Assembly: GCA_016715195.1 (NCBI GenBank)
Contig: JADKBB010000015.1
Span: 50,131-114,130, forward strand
Direction of reading: 5' to 3'
From: Candidatus Villigracilis proximus
GTDB taxonomy: Bacteria > Chloroflexota > Anaerolineae > Anaerolineales > Villigracilaceae
DNA length: 64,000 nt
The notes beneath the pieces were generated by a model that worked only from the letters and a program-made list of their open reading frames with translations, was not told the DNA's origin and ran no database searches. A program made the position numbers and the translations under genes. Below, piece by piece: positions 37,436 to 46,349 of the stretch; the first letter of the stretch is position 1; every line of letters begins with the position of its first letter.

Positions 37436-37684
37436 ATGTACAGCGAAAAAGTGCGTGAAATTTTATTAAAACATGGCCGCCTTTCCACTCCGGTCGATCA
37501 ACTGGAAGATACCAGCGATCTCTATAATGCGGGGCTGACCTCTCTCGCCACAGTCGGCGTGATGCTGACCCTCGAAGAGGAATTTGATATTGAAATTCCA
37601 GACAGCCTGCTGGGGCGCAAAACATTCGGAAGCATTAACTCTATCATCGGGGTGGTTGAACAATTAAAAAATTCCAATCATTGA
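37436..37684 (+). CDS. Acyl/aminoacyl carrier protein
   Basis: This 82-residue protein has an ACP four-helix layout. The phosphopantetheine-bearing serine should be S36 in AGLTSLATVGVML, followed by the acidic recognition helix LEEEFDIEIPD. It matches the small stand-alone carrier proteins found beside amino acid:[carrier protein] ligases rather than the fatty-acid AcpP (no DSLD motif). It is the first gene of the operon. A phosphopantetheinyl transferase must come from elsewhere. Confidence 0.87.
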   Translation: MYSEKVREILLKHGRLSTPVDQLEDTSDLYNAGLTSLATVGVMLTLEEEFDIEIPDSLLGRKTFGSINSIIGVVEQLKNSNH

Positions 37685-37703
37685 TCGTACTGGAGAAAAA
37701 GCA

Positions 37704-38894
37704 ATGGAGCATCTTGACCAGACCGGGATCGAACAACCTGCATTTGATAAATTATTACAGGAAGTGCAAAAAATCGGCGAAGAAGTGATGCGGCCCAACG
37801 CCGCAGACGTGGATGCGAAGGCGCGTTTTCCACGCGAAAGCATGGACGCTCTCAAGAAATTGGGATTGATGGGCGCATATATCCCGCAAGACCTGGGCGG
37901 CATGGGGTTAAACATCAGCCAGGTCGGCAGACTCTGTGAAACGCTCGGGCAATATTGCGGATCCACAGCCATGATCTTCGCCATGCATCAAATTCAAGTA
38001 GCCTGCGCAACCCACCACGGACTCACCAACAACCACTTCAGAGATTATTTAAAACAAGTTGCCGCAGGTCAACGACTGCTGGCATCCGCGACCACAGAAA
38101 TGGGCATTGGCGGAGATTTGCGCTCCAGCATTTGCGCTGTGGAAGTGGAAGGCGATACATTTACCCTCACCAAAAATGCACCCGTTATTTCCTATGGCTC
38201 CGAAGCAGACGATCTCTTCATTACTTCGCGCCGTTCACCCGATGCACCTGCCAACGATCAGGTGCATGTTGTTTTAAGGAAGACCGATTACGAATTGGAA
38301 CCCACCATGAGTTGGGACACGATGGGTTTCAGAGGAACATGCAGTGAAGGCTTTATTGTCAAAGCCCACGGGAATATAAATCAGATCATCCCAACCCCGT
38401 TCGCTGAGGTGCTGAGCCACAGTATGCACCCCACCGCGCATATTCTCTGGGGATCACTCTGGCTCGGCATTGCCACAGACTCGGTCAACATGGCGCGCGC
38501 GTTCGTGCGGGATATGATGAAGAAGAATCCCAACGCGCCGCAAACTGCTTCGCTGCGACTGGCCGAAGTCCACTCGATCTTGCAGGAAATGCGCAACAAC
38601 GTGCATGGCTGCGCTTTGCAGTATCAACAGTTGTTGAGCGAGAACAATACCGACGGGCTGGATAGTTTTAGCTTCTCTGTCAAAATAAACAACCTGAAAA
38701 TTTCCTGCTCCACGTTGATCATTGAGATTGTCAGCCGCAGTTTGCTGATCTGCGGCATCGCGGGCTATCGCAACGACACAAAATACAGTCTCAGCCGTCA
38801 TTTGCGTGATGCGTATGGCGCGTCATTAATGGTCAACAATGACCGCATTATGAATCACAACGCAACCCTGCTTCACATGCACCGTGGAGATTAA
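37704..38894 (+). CDS. Acyl-CoA dehydrogenase-like flavoenzyme
   Basis: This 396-residue protein has the family's N-terminal helical domain (PNAADVDAKARFPRESMDAL, then LGLMGAYIPQDLGGMG), the beta-barrel with ASATTEMGIGGD and the C-terminal helical bundle ending YGASLMVNNDRIMNHNAT. It starts 19 bp after the carrier-protein gene and ends 2 bp before the ligase gene. In carrier-protein pathways such enzymes oxidise the thioester-bound substrate (for example prolyl-carrier-protein oxidases), so an aminoacyl thioester is the likely substrate. This is inference from context. Confidence 0.88.
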   Translation: MEHLDQTGIEQPAFDKLLQEVQKIGEEVMRPNAADVDAKARFPRESMDALKKLGLMGAYIPQDLGGMGLNISQVGRLCETLGQYCGSTAMIFAMHQIQVACATHHGLTNNHFRDYLKQVAAGQRLLASATTEMGIGGDLRSSICAVEVEGDTFTLTKNAPVISYGSEADDLFITSRRSPDAPANDQVHVVLRKTDYELEPTMSWDTMGFRGTCSEGFIVKAHGNINQIIPTPFAEVLSHSMHPTAHILWGSLWLGIATDSVNMARAFVRDMMKKNPNAPQTASLRLAEVHSILQEMRNNVHGCALQYQQLLSENNTDGLDSFSFSVKINNLKISCSTLIIEIVSRSLLICGIAGYRNDTKYSLSRHLRDAYGASLMVNNDRIMNHNATLLHMHRGD

Positions 38895-38896
38895 CC

Positions 38897-39826
38897 ATGT
38901 CACACACACACGACCATCTGGATGATATACAGGAACGCTATCAAAAAGAGTTGATCGCCGCCGGCTTATTGATCGAATCAGGCGTACCTGGCGTGTATGG
39001 GCGCAGCGGAGTTTTCGAGCATGTCATCCAAACGTTTGATGAATATGTCAGAAAAGAGGGGCAGGCGCTCGGTCCGGAGGTGATGCGCTTTCCTCCAGTC
39101 ATCACCCGCGCGAATTATTTAAAAACAACGCACATTGAATCATTCCCCGATCTGATCGGTTCCATCCACAGTTTTTATGGAAAAGAAAAAGATCATTTGG
39201 AAATGTTGAGAAAAATCCAGGACGGCGAAGAATGGACAGGTGACCTCGGGCCGACCGCGCTAATGTTGACGCCTGCCATCTGTTACCCGCTCTACCCCAC
39301 CGCCAAAGATAGCGTGCTTTCTGAAAATGGACGGCTGGTTGATCTGGTTGGTTTTGCATTCAGGCACGAACCATCGAATGACCCCGCGCGTATGCAAACT
39401 TTTCGTATGCATGAATTTGTGCGCATGGGCACGCCCGAACAGGCATTGGCTCACCGCGATAACTGGCTCAAAAAAGGCGAAGAAATGCTGCGCGCACTCG
39501 AACTCGATGCAAAACCCGCGCTTGCCAATGATCCCTTCTTTGGCCGCGGCGGACGCGCCATGGTCGTTTCGCAGCGTGAACAGGAATTAAAATATGAGTT
39601 GGTGGTTGCCATCACCAGTGAAGAAAAACCAACCGCCATCGCTTCGAGCAATTATCATTTGGATCACTTCAGCCATCCATTTAATATTAAGTTGCAAAGC
39701 GGCGAACTTGCGCACACCGCCTGTGTTGGATTTGGTTTGGAACGCACTGCGCTCGCCTTATTTAAAAAGTTTGGCTTCGATCCAAAGACCTGGCCCGCCG
39801 CAACCAAAAACCTTTTGGGATTATGA
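38897..39826 (+). CDS. Amino acid:[carrier protein] ligase (class II aaRS homologue)
   Basis: This 309-residue protein resembles the catalytic core of atypical seryl-tRNA synthetase without a tRNA-binding arm. The zinc/amino-acid site triad Cys-Glu-Cys is visible as C129 (TPAICYPLYP), E173 (RMHEFVRMGTP) and C276 (HTACVGFGLERTALAL). Motif 2 is seen as FRHEPS and motif 3 as GFGLERTALA. Family members, as described in Bradyrhizobium, activate glycine or alanine with ATP and load it on the phosphopantetheine of a small carrier protein, not on tRNA. The carrier gene lies 2 genes upstream, which fits. Which amino acid is used here is unknown. Confidence 0.92.
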   Translation: MSHTHDHLDDIQERYQKELIAAGLLIESGVPGVYGRSGVFEHVIQTFDEYVRKEGQALGPEVMRFPPVITRANYLKTTHIESFPDLIGSIHSFYGKEKDHLEMLRKIQDGEEWTGDLGPTALMLTPAICYPLYPTAKDSVLSENGRLVDLVGFAFRHEPSNDPARMQTFRMHEFVRMGTPEQALAHRDNWLKKGEEMLRALELDAKPALANDPFFGRGGRAMVVSQREQELKYELVVAITSEEKPTAIASSNYHLDHFSHPFNIKLQSGELAHTACVGFGLERTALALFKKFGFDPKTWPAATKNLLGL

Positions 39827-40791
39827 AAAAATCCATTTTGCAGGTAGCTCCGCAAACCTATTCACGTCATCTGATTCACGGACCAGATCGAATTTGGGCG
39901 GAAACAAATTGCTACACCGATCTATGGATCGAGTTATTGCACGCGCTGGGGCATGAGCCCATCGCCGCGCTGCCATTCACATTGGCAATTGACTTTGAAG
40001 GCGACCAGTGGACATTCTTTAAATTTCCGCTGGCCGATCTTTACGAACTCTACGGCTTGGACGTGCAGGAGCTCGCCATTTGGAAATCGCTTATCGAGCA
40101 TGTCGAAGAACAGGTAACGCTCGGCAGGCCTGTGCTGGTTGAAGTGGATTCTTTTTATTTACCCGATACGCACGGCACCGCGTATCAAACCGCCCACACA
40201 AAAACAACCATCGCCATTGTTGAGATCGATGTTGAAAACAATCATCTTGGTTATTTTCATAATCAGGGATTTTACAATCTTAACGGAAATGATTTTACTC
40301 ATCTCTTCCGCCTGCACATGCAGGATGATATTTATCTGCCGCCGTATGTTGAATTCGTAAAAGTTTGGGATAACAAAAAAACGCAGGCGCAGCTATTGGA
40401 AACCTCCATCAATCTTTTGCGCCGTCAATTAAAATTATTGCCAACAAAAAATCCATTTGACACGTTCACCACCCGCCTCACAAAAGATGTCGACTGGCTG
40501 ACCGGCGAACCGATGGAAACCTTCCATCAATATTCCTTCGTCACCCTGCGTCAATTTGGCGCGTGCTACGAGTTATCAAAAACTTATTTGCAATGGCTTG
40601 AGCAAAACGGACAGACAGGTCTCAGCGGCACGATTGAAATTTTCAACGAACTATCCACCAGCGCCAAGACAATTCAATTTCAACTCGCAAGAGCCGTCAG
40701 CAAAAAGAAACCGCTCGATCTTTCATCGCTTGAAAAAATGGGGCAATCCTGGCAAACCGCCATGGACACGCTGCTAAACCTTTACCCTTAA
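39823..40791 (+). CDS. DUF1839 protein, possible papain-like aminoacyl transferase
   Basis: This 322-residue protein overlaps the ligase gene by 4 bp (ATGA), so the two are translationally coupled. Family members are known to sit beside amino acid:[carrier protein] ligases but have no assigned activity. I see a conserved-looking Cys (C30 in ETNCYTDLWIELLHALG), a His (H125 in AYQTAHTKT) and Asp residues (VLVEVDSFYLPDT, GNDFTHLF) in an order resembling the papain-like BtrH acyltransferase, which moves an amino acid from a carrier protein to an amine. That resemblance is by eye and unproven. Confidence 0.8.
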   Translation: MKKSILQVAPQTYSRHLIHGPDRIWAETNCYTDLWIELLHALGHEPIAALPFTLAIDFEGDQWTFFKFPLADLYELYGLDVQELAIWKSLIEHVEEQVTLGRPVLVEVDSFYLPDTHGTAYQTAHTKTTIAIVEIDVENNHLGYFHNQGFYNLNGNDFTHLFRLHMQDDIYLPPYVEFVKVWDNKKTQAQLLETSINLLRRQLKLLPTKNPFDTFTTRLTKDVDWLTGEPMETFHQYSFVTLRQFGACYELSKTYLQWLEQNGQTGLSGTIEIFNELSTSAKTIQFQLARAVSKKKPLDLSSLEKMGQSWQTAMDTLLNLYP

Positions 40792-40794
40792 TTT

Positions 40795-43287
40795 ATGATG
40801 GAACTATCAAAGCAATGGCGGATACAAAAGACACAATCCGGTCAGCATGAAAATCCTGACTGGATGAAAACCACGCATCCGACTCCGCCGTTACTTGCCA
40901 CCGTTCCCGGCACAGTTGCCCAGCTGCTGGTTGACTCTCCCCACTCCCCCCTCGCATCCATCTCTGATCTCGACGAATATGACTGGTGGTATTTCTGCGA
41001 CTTCGATCTTCCAGAAAACCGGTCACGCCATCACGAACTTGTATTCGACGGTCTGGCAACTTTGGCAGATATCTGGCTTAACGGCGTCCTTATCTTAAAT
41101 GCGCGCAATATGTTTTTGCAATATCGCGTGGATGTTTCAGAAAGATTGCAGGAAAAGAATCAACTGGTCATCTGCTTTCGTTCCCTCGCCAATGCGCTCA
41201 AAGAAAAAAAGTCCCGCCCCAAATGGAAAACAAGATTGGTGGAGCAGCAAAACCTGCGCTGGTTTCGCACCAGTCTGCTGGGATACATCTCCGGCTGGGC
41301 ATCATCCGCCAAACCGATCGGCCCGTGGAAAGGTATTCGTCTCGAGTCTGCGGAGACGGTAAAACTTAATGATCTGAGCCTGCAGCCATGGGCGAATCAA
41401 ACTGACGGTCACATAAAAATAGCGGCAGATTTTAGCTGCTATCAATCCCAACCTTGTGAAATCATCTTTGAGATCAACAACAAGAAGCATGTTTTGTTCT
41501 CAGGAACAACGCAAGACAAACACATCCGGATCAATGAAAAAATTGTACTGCCGCAGATCCAAACCTGGAATCCGCACACACACGGCAACCCAAAACTATA
41601 TCAATACAGCTTATCCATTCAATTTGACGGCAAAGAACAAGTTCTACAAAACGGTCAACTTGGATTTCGGGATGTAAAACTAAACCGAAACGATCATTTA
41701 TTTCAGTTGCAAATAAACGGGCAATCCATCTTCGCCCGCGGCGCCGTGTGGACAGTCAACGACCTGATCTCTCTAACCGGAACAACCGACGATCTACGTC
41801 TCGCATTGACCCTCGCCCGCGACGCTGGCATGAACATGCTGCGCATCAGCGGAACCATGCTCTATGAACAGGATGAGTTCTACAATCTATGCGACGAGTT
41901 GGGAATTATGATTTGGCAGGATTTCATGTTCTCCAATATGGATTACCCGGTTACAGACGAAGCCTTTCATGAAAACATCACACGTGAAGTCACTTATCAA
42001 TTAAAGCGACTGAGCGCTCACCCATGTATTGTCATCTATTGCGGTAACAATGAAATAGAACAACAAGCCGCGATGATGGGAATCCCGGAAGAATACTGGC
42101 GTAACAAATGGTTTGGAGCAGAATTACCTGAATTGGTTCATCAACTTCACGAAAATTCAGTCTACGTTCCATCTACACCGAGCGAAGGAACACTTCCGTT
42201 TTACACAAGCGAGGGAGTCACCCATTATTACGGTGTTGGCGCATATCGAAGAGATATTCAAGATACACGCCGCGCAGATGTGAAATTTGCATCAGAATGT
42301 CTGGGGTTCGCAAATGTCCCCGAAGACAAGACCATCATAAAGTTATTGGGCGACTTGGATCTCACATCCAATCAACCCTTGTGGAAGAGTGGTGTCCCAA
42401 AAGACAACGGCTCTGACTGGGACTTTGAAGATGTCCGCGATCATTATTTGCGTGAACTATTTGACGTTGATCCAGATGAATTAAAAAATACCGACATAGC
42501 CCGTTATCTTCTGCTTGCCCGCATTGCAAGCGGCGAAATGATGAATCAGGTTTTTTCCGAATGGCGTTCGTCCAATAGCAATTGCGGCGGCGGATTGGTT
42601 TGGTTCTATAAAGATTTACTGCCCGGTGCAGGCTGGGGCGTGCTGGACAGTGACAATACTCCCAAAGCAGCCTATTACTATTTAAAGCGCACATTGCAGC
42701 CAGTGAGTCTGGTCATCACCGATGAAGGGCTGCAAGGACTGCACCTGCACGCCATAAATGAATCCCCGCGTCCATTTACAGGCCTGCTCGAATTCCGCAT
42801 GTTGCAAAATGAAAACGTGACCGTTGCCAGAGCTGCCAAAGAAATATCGATTGCGCCGCATTCAAGCATCACCATCCACGCCGAGGAACTTCTGGGTGGC
42901 TTTTATGATACTGCCTATGCATATCGTTTCGGTCCGCCCAAACACGATGTCGCCTGTGGCAGCTTGAAAAACAGCGCCGGGGAGATCATTTGTCAGCAGT
43001 TTCATTTTCCTCTTAAAAAAACATTTCCGCATATACAGGCGGAGATCGAAGCGGCGGCGTGGTGGAAGGATGATGGATACCAGCTGTCCATTTTGTCAGA
43101 TCGTTTTTTACATGCCGTACAAATTAAATGTGAAGGATTCCTTCCTGACAATAATTATTTTCACCTGATGCCCGGTGAGCCGAGACTGGTCAAGTTAAAG
43201 CCTGCAAGTCACGCCTCTGAAATTCCACAAATATTTATGCGGGCGGCAAATACACGGGAATTCATAAAAATTTTAATTCGGGATTGA
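40795..43287 (+). CDS. Glycoside hydrolase family 2, beta-mannosidase-like
   Basis: This 830-residue protein has the GH2 plan: N-terminal jelly roll (VFDGLATLADIWLNGVLIL), Ig-like domain, and TIM barrel with QINGQSIFARGAVW, then MNMLRISGTMLYEQDEFYNLCDELGIMIWQDF. The acid/base is E420 (YCGNNEIE) and the nucleophile probably E501 (FASECLGF). There is no signal peptide, so it acts in the cytosol. It starts 3 bp after the DUF1839 gene. In this operon it may trim or transfer sugar on the pathway product rather than feed on polysaccharide. Confidence 0.9.
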   Translation: MMELSKQWRIQKTQSGQHENPDWMKTTHPTPPLLATVPGTVAQLLVDSPHSPLASISDLDEYDWWYFCDFDLPENRSRHHELVFDGLATLADIWLNGVLILNARNMFLQYRVDVSERLQEKNQLVICFRSLANALKEKKSRPKWKTRLVEQQNLRWFRTSLLGYISGWASSAKPIGPWKGIRLESAETVKLNDLSLQPWANQTDGHIKIAADFSCYQSQPCEIIFEINNKKHVLFSGTTQDKHIRINEKIVLPQIQTWNPHTHGNPKLYQYSLSIQFDGKEQVLQNGQLGFRDVKLNRNDHLFQLQINGQSIFARGAVWTVNDLISLTGTTDDLRLALTLARDAGMNMLRISGTMLYEQDEFYNLCDELGIMIWQDFMFSNMDYPVTDEAFHENITREVTYQLKRLSAHPCIVIYCGNNEIEQQAAMMGIPEEYWRNKWFGAELPELVHQLHENSVYVPSTPSEGTLPFYTSEGVTHYYGVGAYRRDIQDTRRADVKFASECLGFANVPEDKTIIKLLGDLDLTSNQPLWKSGVPKDNGSDWDFEDVRDHYLRELFDVDPDELKNTDIARYLLLARIASGEMMNQVFSEWRSSNSNCGGGLVWFYKDLLPGAGWGVLDSDNTPKAAYYYLKRTLQPVSLVITDEGLQGLHLHAINESPRPFTGLLEFRMLQNENVTVARAAKEISIAPHSSITIHAEELLGGFYDTAYAYRFGPPKHDVACGSLKNSAGEIICQQFHFPLKKTFPHIQAEIEAAAWWKDDGYQLSILSDRFLHAVQIKCEGFLPDNNYFHLMPGEPRLVKLKPASHASEIPQIFMRAANTREFIKILIRD

Positions 43288-43297
43288 TTTTTATCTT

Positions 43298-44605
43298 ATG
43301 CAGAACAACACAAACAGTTCAACGATCCAACGTATCCCCTTTTACATCGAATCCGGCAGGGATGTTTTACTTTCCTGGTGTCATCTGCCTGAGAAGCCAA
43401 CGAACCATGCTGTGATCATTTGTCCGCCTGTGGGGCATGAATTCATTAATTCCTATCGCGGATTACGTCACCTGGCAGGCGGGCTGGCTGAAGCCGGTCT
43501 CACCGTTTTCAGGATCGAATATCAGGGAGTTGGCGACTCATCCGGTTTGGATACCGACCCCGACCGGATGAGAAATTGGCTCAAAAGTATTGAACATGCC
43601 TACGAATTTGTAAAACAGCGCGGCGTCGAACACATTAGTCTGGTGGGCTTGCGCATGGGAGCAACGCTGGCCGCCACACTTGCCGAAACTCTGGAGTTGG
43701 AAGCGTTGTTATGTTGGGTTCCGGTGGTGGAAGGACGGCGCTATATCCGCGAAATGCTGGCGCTACAGAAAACGGGAGAGAATGCCGGTTTGGATGTTGA
43801 CAGCTCCTCGCTGGAAGGCGGCGGGTTCTTAATCACCCGTGAAACCATGAATGAGATCACATCCATTTCACTCGGGCAGATCAATCCGCAAAAAGCAAAA
43901 CATGTGCGCTTATTCAACAGCCCGGATATGCCGGTCCCGAATGAGTTGATCGAACGCTGGTCTTCCACGCTTAAGAATTTTCAACATACCAGCCTGCCGG
44001 GCTACGCAGATATGATGAGTTTGCCGCATCACAGCCGGGTTCCGCTTGATGCCATTCAACAGATCACGGATTGTCTGTTGAATATTTCAGTTGAAAAAAA
44101 AGAGATCAGCAGAACGCCCTTCCTTGCCCTGGAACATCATCAGGAAACCCGTTTTGATTGTTACACCTATGGCTCCTCGGCCAAAGAAAGCATGGATGCC
44201 GGCGGAGGCTTCCCCGTGGCCGAAACGATCTGCCGATTTTCCAACGAAACATTGTTTGGGATCTTTAGCCAGCCTTTGCTGCGCGACGGTGAGAGAAAGC
44301 CCACCATTCTGCTGCTGAATGCGGGTTCGGTGCATCGCATCGGACCCAATCGAAATTATATTTATATTACCCGTCAATTATTGTCGATGGGTTTTCGTGT
44401 GATGCGCATGGACTTTCTGGGGTTGGGCGACAGCGTTCATCCAAATCCCGCAAAGGAAAATGACCCCTATCTGCCTGAAGCGCTGGAAAATATTCGGGAT
44501 GCCATTCAATATTTGAAAGGTACCTTTTGGCGTGCAGGAAATCATCCCCATGGGGTTATGCTCCGGCGCGTATGCGTCTTTTCAAACAGCGCTGCACCTG
44601 AATGA
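43298..44605 (+). CDS. Tandem alpha/beta hydrolase, N-terminal part (frameshifted)
   Basis: This frame contains one complete alpha/beta hydrolase domain (VIICPPVGHEFINSYRG, FRIEYQGVGDSSG, SLVGLRMGATLAATLA with Arg-Met in place of Ser at the usual nucleophile position) and the first half of a second (PTILLLNAGSVHRIGPNR, MDFLGLGDSVHPN). The layout recalls exosortase-associated hydrolases. Removing one T from the T4 run at 44525-44528 converts GTFWRAG into GTFGVQEIIPMGLCSGAYASF and joins the next frame. Confidence 0.78.
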   Translation: MQNNTNSSTIQRIPFYIESGRDVLLSWCHLPEKPTNHAVIICPPVGHEFINSYRGLRHLAGGLAEAGLTVFRIEYQGVGDSSGLDTDPDRMRNWLKSIEHAYEFVKQRGVEHISLVGLRMGATLAATLAETLELEALLCWVPVVEGRRYIREMLALQKTGENAGLDVDSSSLEGGGFLITRETMNEITSISLGQINPQKAKHVRLFNSPDMPVPNELIERWSSTLKNFQHTSLPGYADMMSLPHHSRVPLDAIQQITDCLLNISVEKKEISRTPFLALEHHQETRFDCYTYGSSAKESMDAGGGFPVAETICRFSNETLFGIFSQPLLRDGERKPTILLLNAGSVHRIGPNRNYIYITRQLLSMGFRVMRMDFLGLGDSVHPNPAKENDPYLPEALENIRDAIQYLKGTFWRAGNHPHGVMLRRVCVFSNSAAPE

Positions 44606-45128
44606 TGATTCCATTCAGGAAATCATCCCCGTCAACCCGTTGACGTTTCACTGGCGGGAAGGCATGTCACTGGATGCCTCACCCGCCGAATATTACATGG
44701 ACTGGGGCGCGTACCGTCAATCGATGTGGAAAAAAGACCGGTGGAAACAGTTATTAAGAGGCGAAAAAAATATCAGGCATATTCTTAAAACCCTGCCCAT
44801 GGTGCTGGAGTTAAAAATCATTGCTGTCTTTAAACCGCTCGTCAATCGCATCAGAAGATTAATGGGCGCCCGGGATGTTGAAGACCTGGCATTAGACCTT
44901 GAACTGATCTCAAAAAAAGGGGTCGCCATTCGATTCTTTATTTCAGAATCTGACCCGGGATATCAATTATTGATCGAAGGCGCCGGAAAGACGGTAAAAA
45001 AATTAATGGAAAAAAAAGTGGTTGAAGTATCCTTTATTCCAAAAGCCAACCACAATTTTTCTTCACACCTGGGCCGCTCACGTCTGCTGGCGCAGGTGGG
45101 TCAATATTTCTCTTCACGCTATCATTAA
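44532..45128 (+). CDS. Tandem alpha/beta hydrolase, C-terminal part
   Basis: The 198-residue frame supplies the second hydrolase's nucleophile elbow MGLCSGAYASFQTAL (Cys or Ser near the elbow) and the catalytic His region IPKANHNFSSHLG. It is the natural continuation of the frame at 43298; together they would give one protein of about 610 residues, last gene of the carrier-protein operon. A hydrolase at the end suits thioester cleavage or product release, though this is inference. Confidence 0.75.
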   Translation: MQEIIPMGLCSGAYASFQTALHLNDDSIQEIIPVNPLTFHWREGMSLDASPAEYYMDWGAYRQSMWKKDRWKQLLRGEKNIRHILKTLPMVLELKIIAVFKPLVNRIRRLMGARDVEDLALDLELISKKGVAIRFFISESDPGYQLLIEGAGKTVKKLMEKKVVEVSFIPKANHNFSSHLGRSRLLAQVGQYFSSRYH

Positions 45129-45149
45129 CCGCATGGAGAGAATTTTTTA

Positions 45150-45293
45150 TCGTTGCGCAATCAACGGTCAAACGTAGGGCGGGCGTCAAGTAGTTTTTGC
45201 GGTTCAGTGATAAAGTTACGAGAGTAAGGTGATTTCTCTTCTCCTCCTTTGTGAAAGAGAGCCGGGATAGGCGATTCCGGCTCTCTTGATTCT
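45150..45293. repeat. 144-bp direct repeat, copy B, right flank of the carrier-protein operon
   Basis: See copy A at 37106-37249: same orientation, same length, about ten differences. It ends in the hairpin 45256-45286 and lies 22 bp after the hydrolase stop codon and 17 bp before the next gene. Confidence 0.88.
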
Positions 45294-45309
45294 TATCAGG
45301 TAAAATGCA

Positions 45310-46053
45310 ATGATGACCAACGAAAAAGAATATCTCCCAAAAATTGCAATGTCCATTCAAGCGCACCCTGACGATCAGGAATTTTCAATCGCGGGCACAC
45401 TCGCAAAATGGGTCAAAGCAGGATGCAAAGTCATCTCCGTGCTCATCACCAGCGGCGACTCGGGCTCCAATGATGTCACCAAAGGCGCAGACTACAAACC
45501 AGTGCTGGCGAAATTACGCGAAGCCGAGCAGTTGCAGGCAAACCACACACTCGGGATTCATGAAACTGTTTTCCTGCGCTATCCAGATGGAGAACTCGTC
45601 GCAAGCCTTGCCTTAAGAAAAGATTTGACCCGCCTCATCCGCATTCACAAACCGGATGTCGTCGTATCAGGCGACCCTTCGGGCTGGTTCTACGGCAATG
45701 AATATATCAATCACCCTGACCATCGCGCCGCCGCCGAAGCCGCCACCTACGCGGTCTTCCCGTCCGCTGGGACCCGGTTGATGTTCACCGACCTGCTCAC
45801 AGCGGGGTATGAACCGCACAACGTCAAACGGCTGTACATCCACGGCGCTGAAAAATCCGATACGTGGATTGATATCAGCGAAACCATTGACCTGAAAATC
45901 GAAGCGCTGAAAAAACATATCAGCCAGTCAGATACGCACGATGTTGATAAATGGATCTATAGCTGGGCAAAAGATGAAGGCAGGGAAAAAGGACTCGACT
46001 TTGCCGAAGCCTACAAGGTGATGATCTTGAAAAAAGAGGAAGAAGAACAGTAA
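45310..46053 (+). CDS. PIG-L/LmbE family N-deacetylase
   Basis: This 247-residue protein has the zinc motif IQAHPDDQEFSIAG and the second metal/histidine motif NEYINHPDHRAA. Family members deacetylate N-acetyl-glucosaminyl lipids or thiol precursors (BshB, MshB). It is outside the repeat-bracketed operon but on the same strand. Confidence 0.9.
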   Translation: MMTNEKEYLPKIAMSIQAHPDDQEFSIAGTLAKWVKAGCKVISVLITSGDSGSNDVTKGADYKPVLAKLREAEQLQANHTLGIHETVFLRYPDGELVASLALRKDLTRLIRIHKPDVVVSGDPSGWFYGNEYINHPDHRAAAEAATYAVFPSAGTRLMFTDLLTAGYEPHNVKRLYIHGAEKSDTWIDISETIDLKIEALKKHISQSDTHDVDKWIYSWAKDEGREKGLDFAEAYKVMILKKEEEEQ

Positions 46054-46082
46054 TCAGTAATCAGTAATCAGTAATCAGTAAT
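46048..46082. repeat. Tandem 7-bp repeat (CAGTAAT)x5 over a stop codon
   Basis: Five exact copies of CAGTAAT begin 3 bp before the TAA of the PIG-L gene. The stop is formed inside the first unit. Copy-number change would not change the protein, because the stop stays in the first unit. Confidence 0.85.
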
Positions 46083-46136
46083 CAGTCTTGAGATAGCAGG
46101 GTATCCTTACTGCCTAGCTCAAGACTGATTTTTTTA
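46081..46136 (+). terminator. Rho-independent terminator
   Basis: ATCAGTCTTGAG and CTCAAGACTGAT arms with a 25-nt loop are followed by a T7 run. Ends transcripts of the PIG-L gene. Confidence 0.85.
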
Positions 46137-46349
46137 TTTAACTCAAGTCGCTGTCTTGCAATTACTTCATCTTGTTAGACCCGTTTTCGCCACGAACACT
46201 TGCGCCGCGCGCCACATCGTCCCGATGTATTTTCGGGAGTGCGGTGTTACACAGATTTTCACAAATTCAAGAAAAAAATCCGTATAAATTAGCGGCATAG
46301 TGCCTGTAAGGTAAATCTGCAGCGATGGATTTGTACGGTAGAGAATTAT
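46137..46349. other. Intergenic region, nothing recognised
   Basis: No gene, hairpin or promoter that I can support between the terminator and the convergent kinase gene. Confidence 0.5.

Noticed and set aside
46048..46082. Phase-variable tandem repeat
   Set aside because: The stop codon lies inside the first unit, so gain or loss of units does not change the protein.
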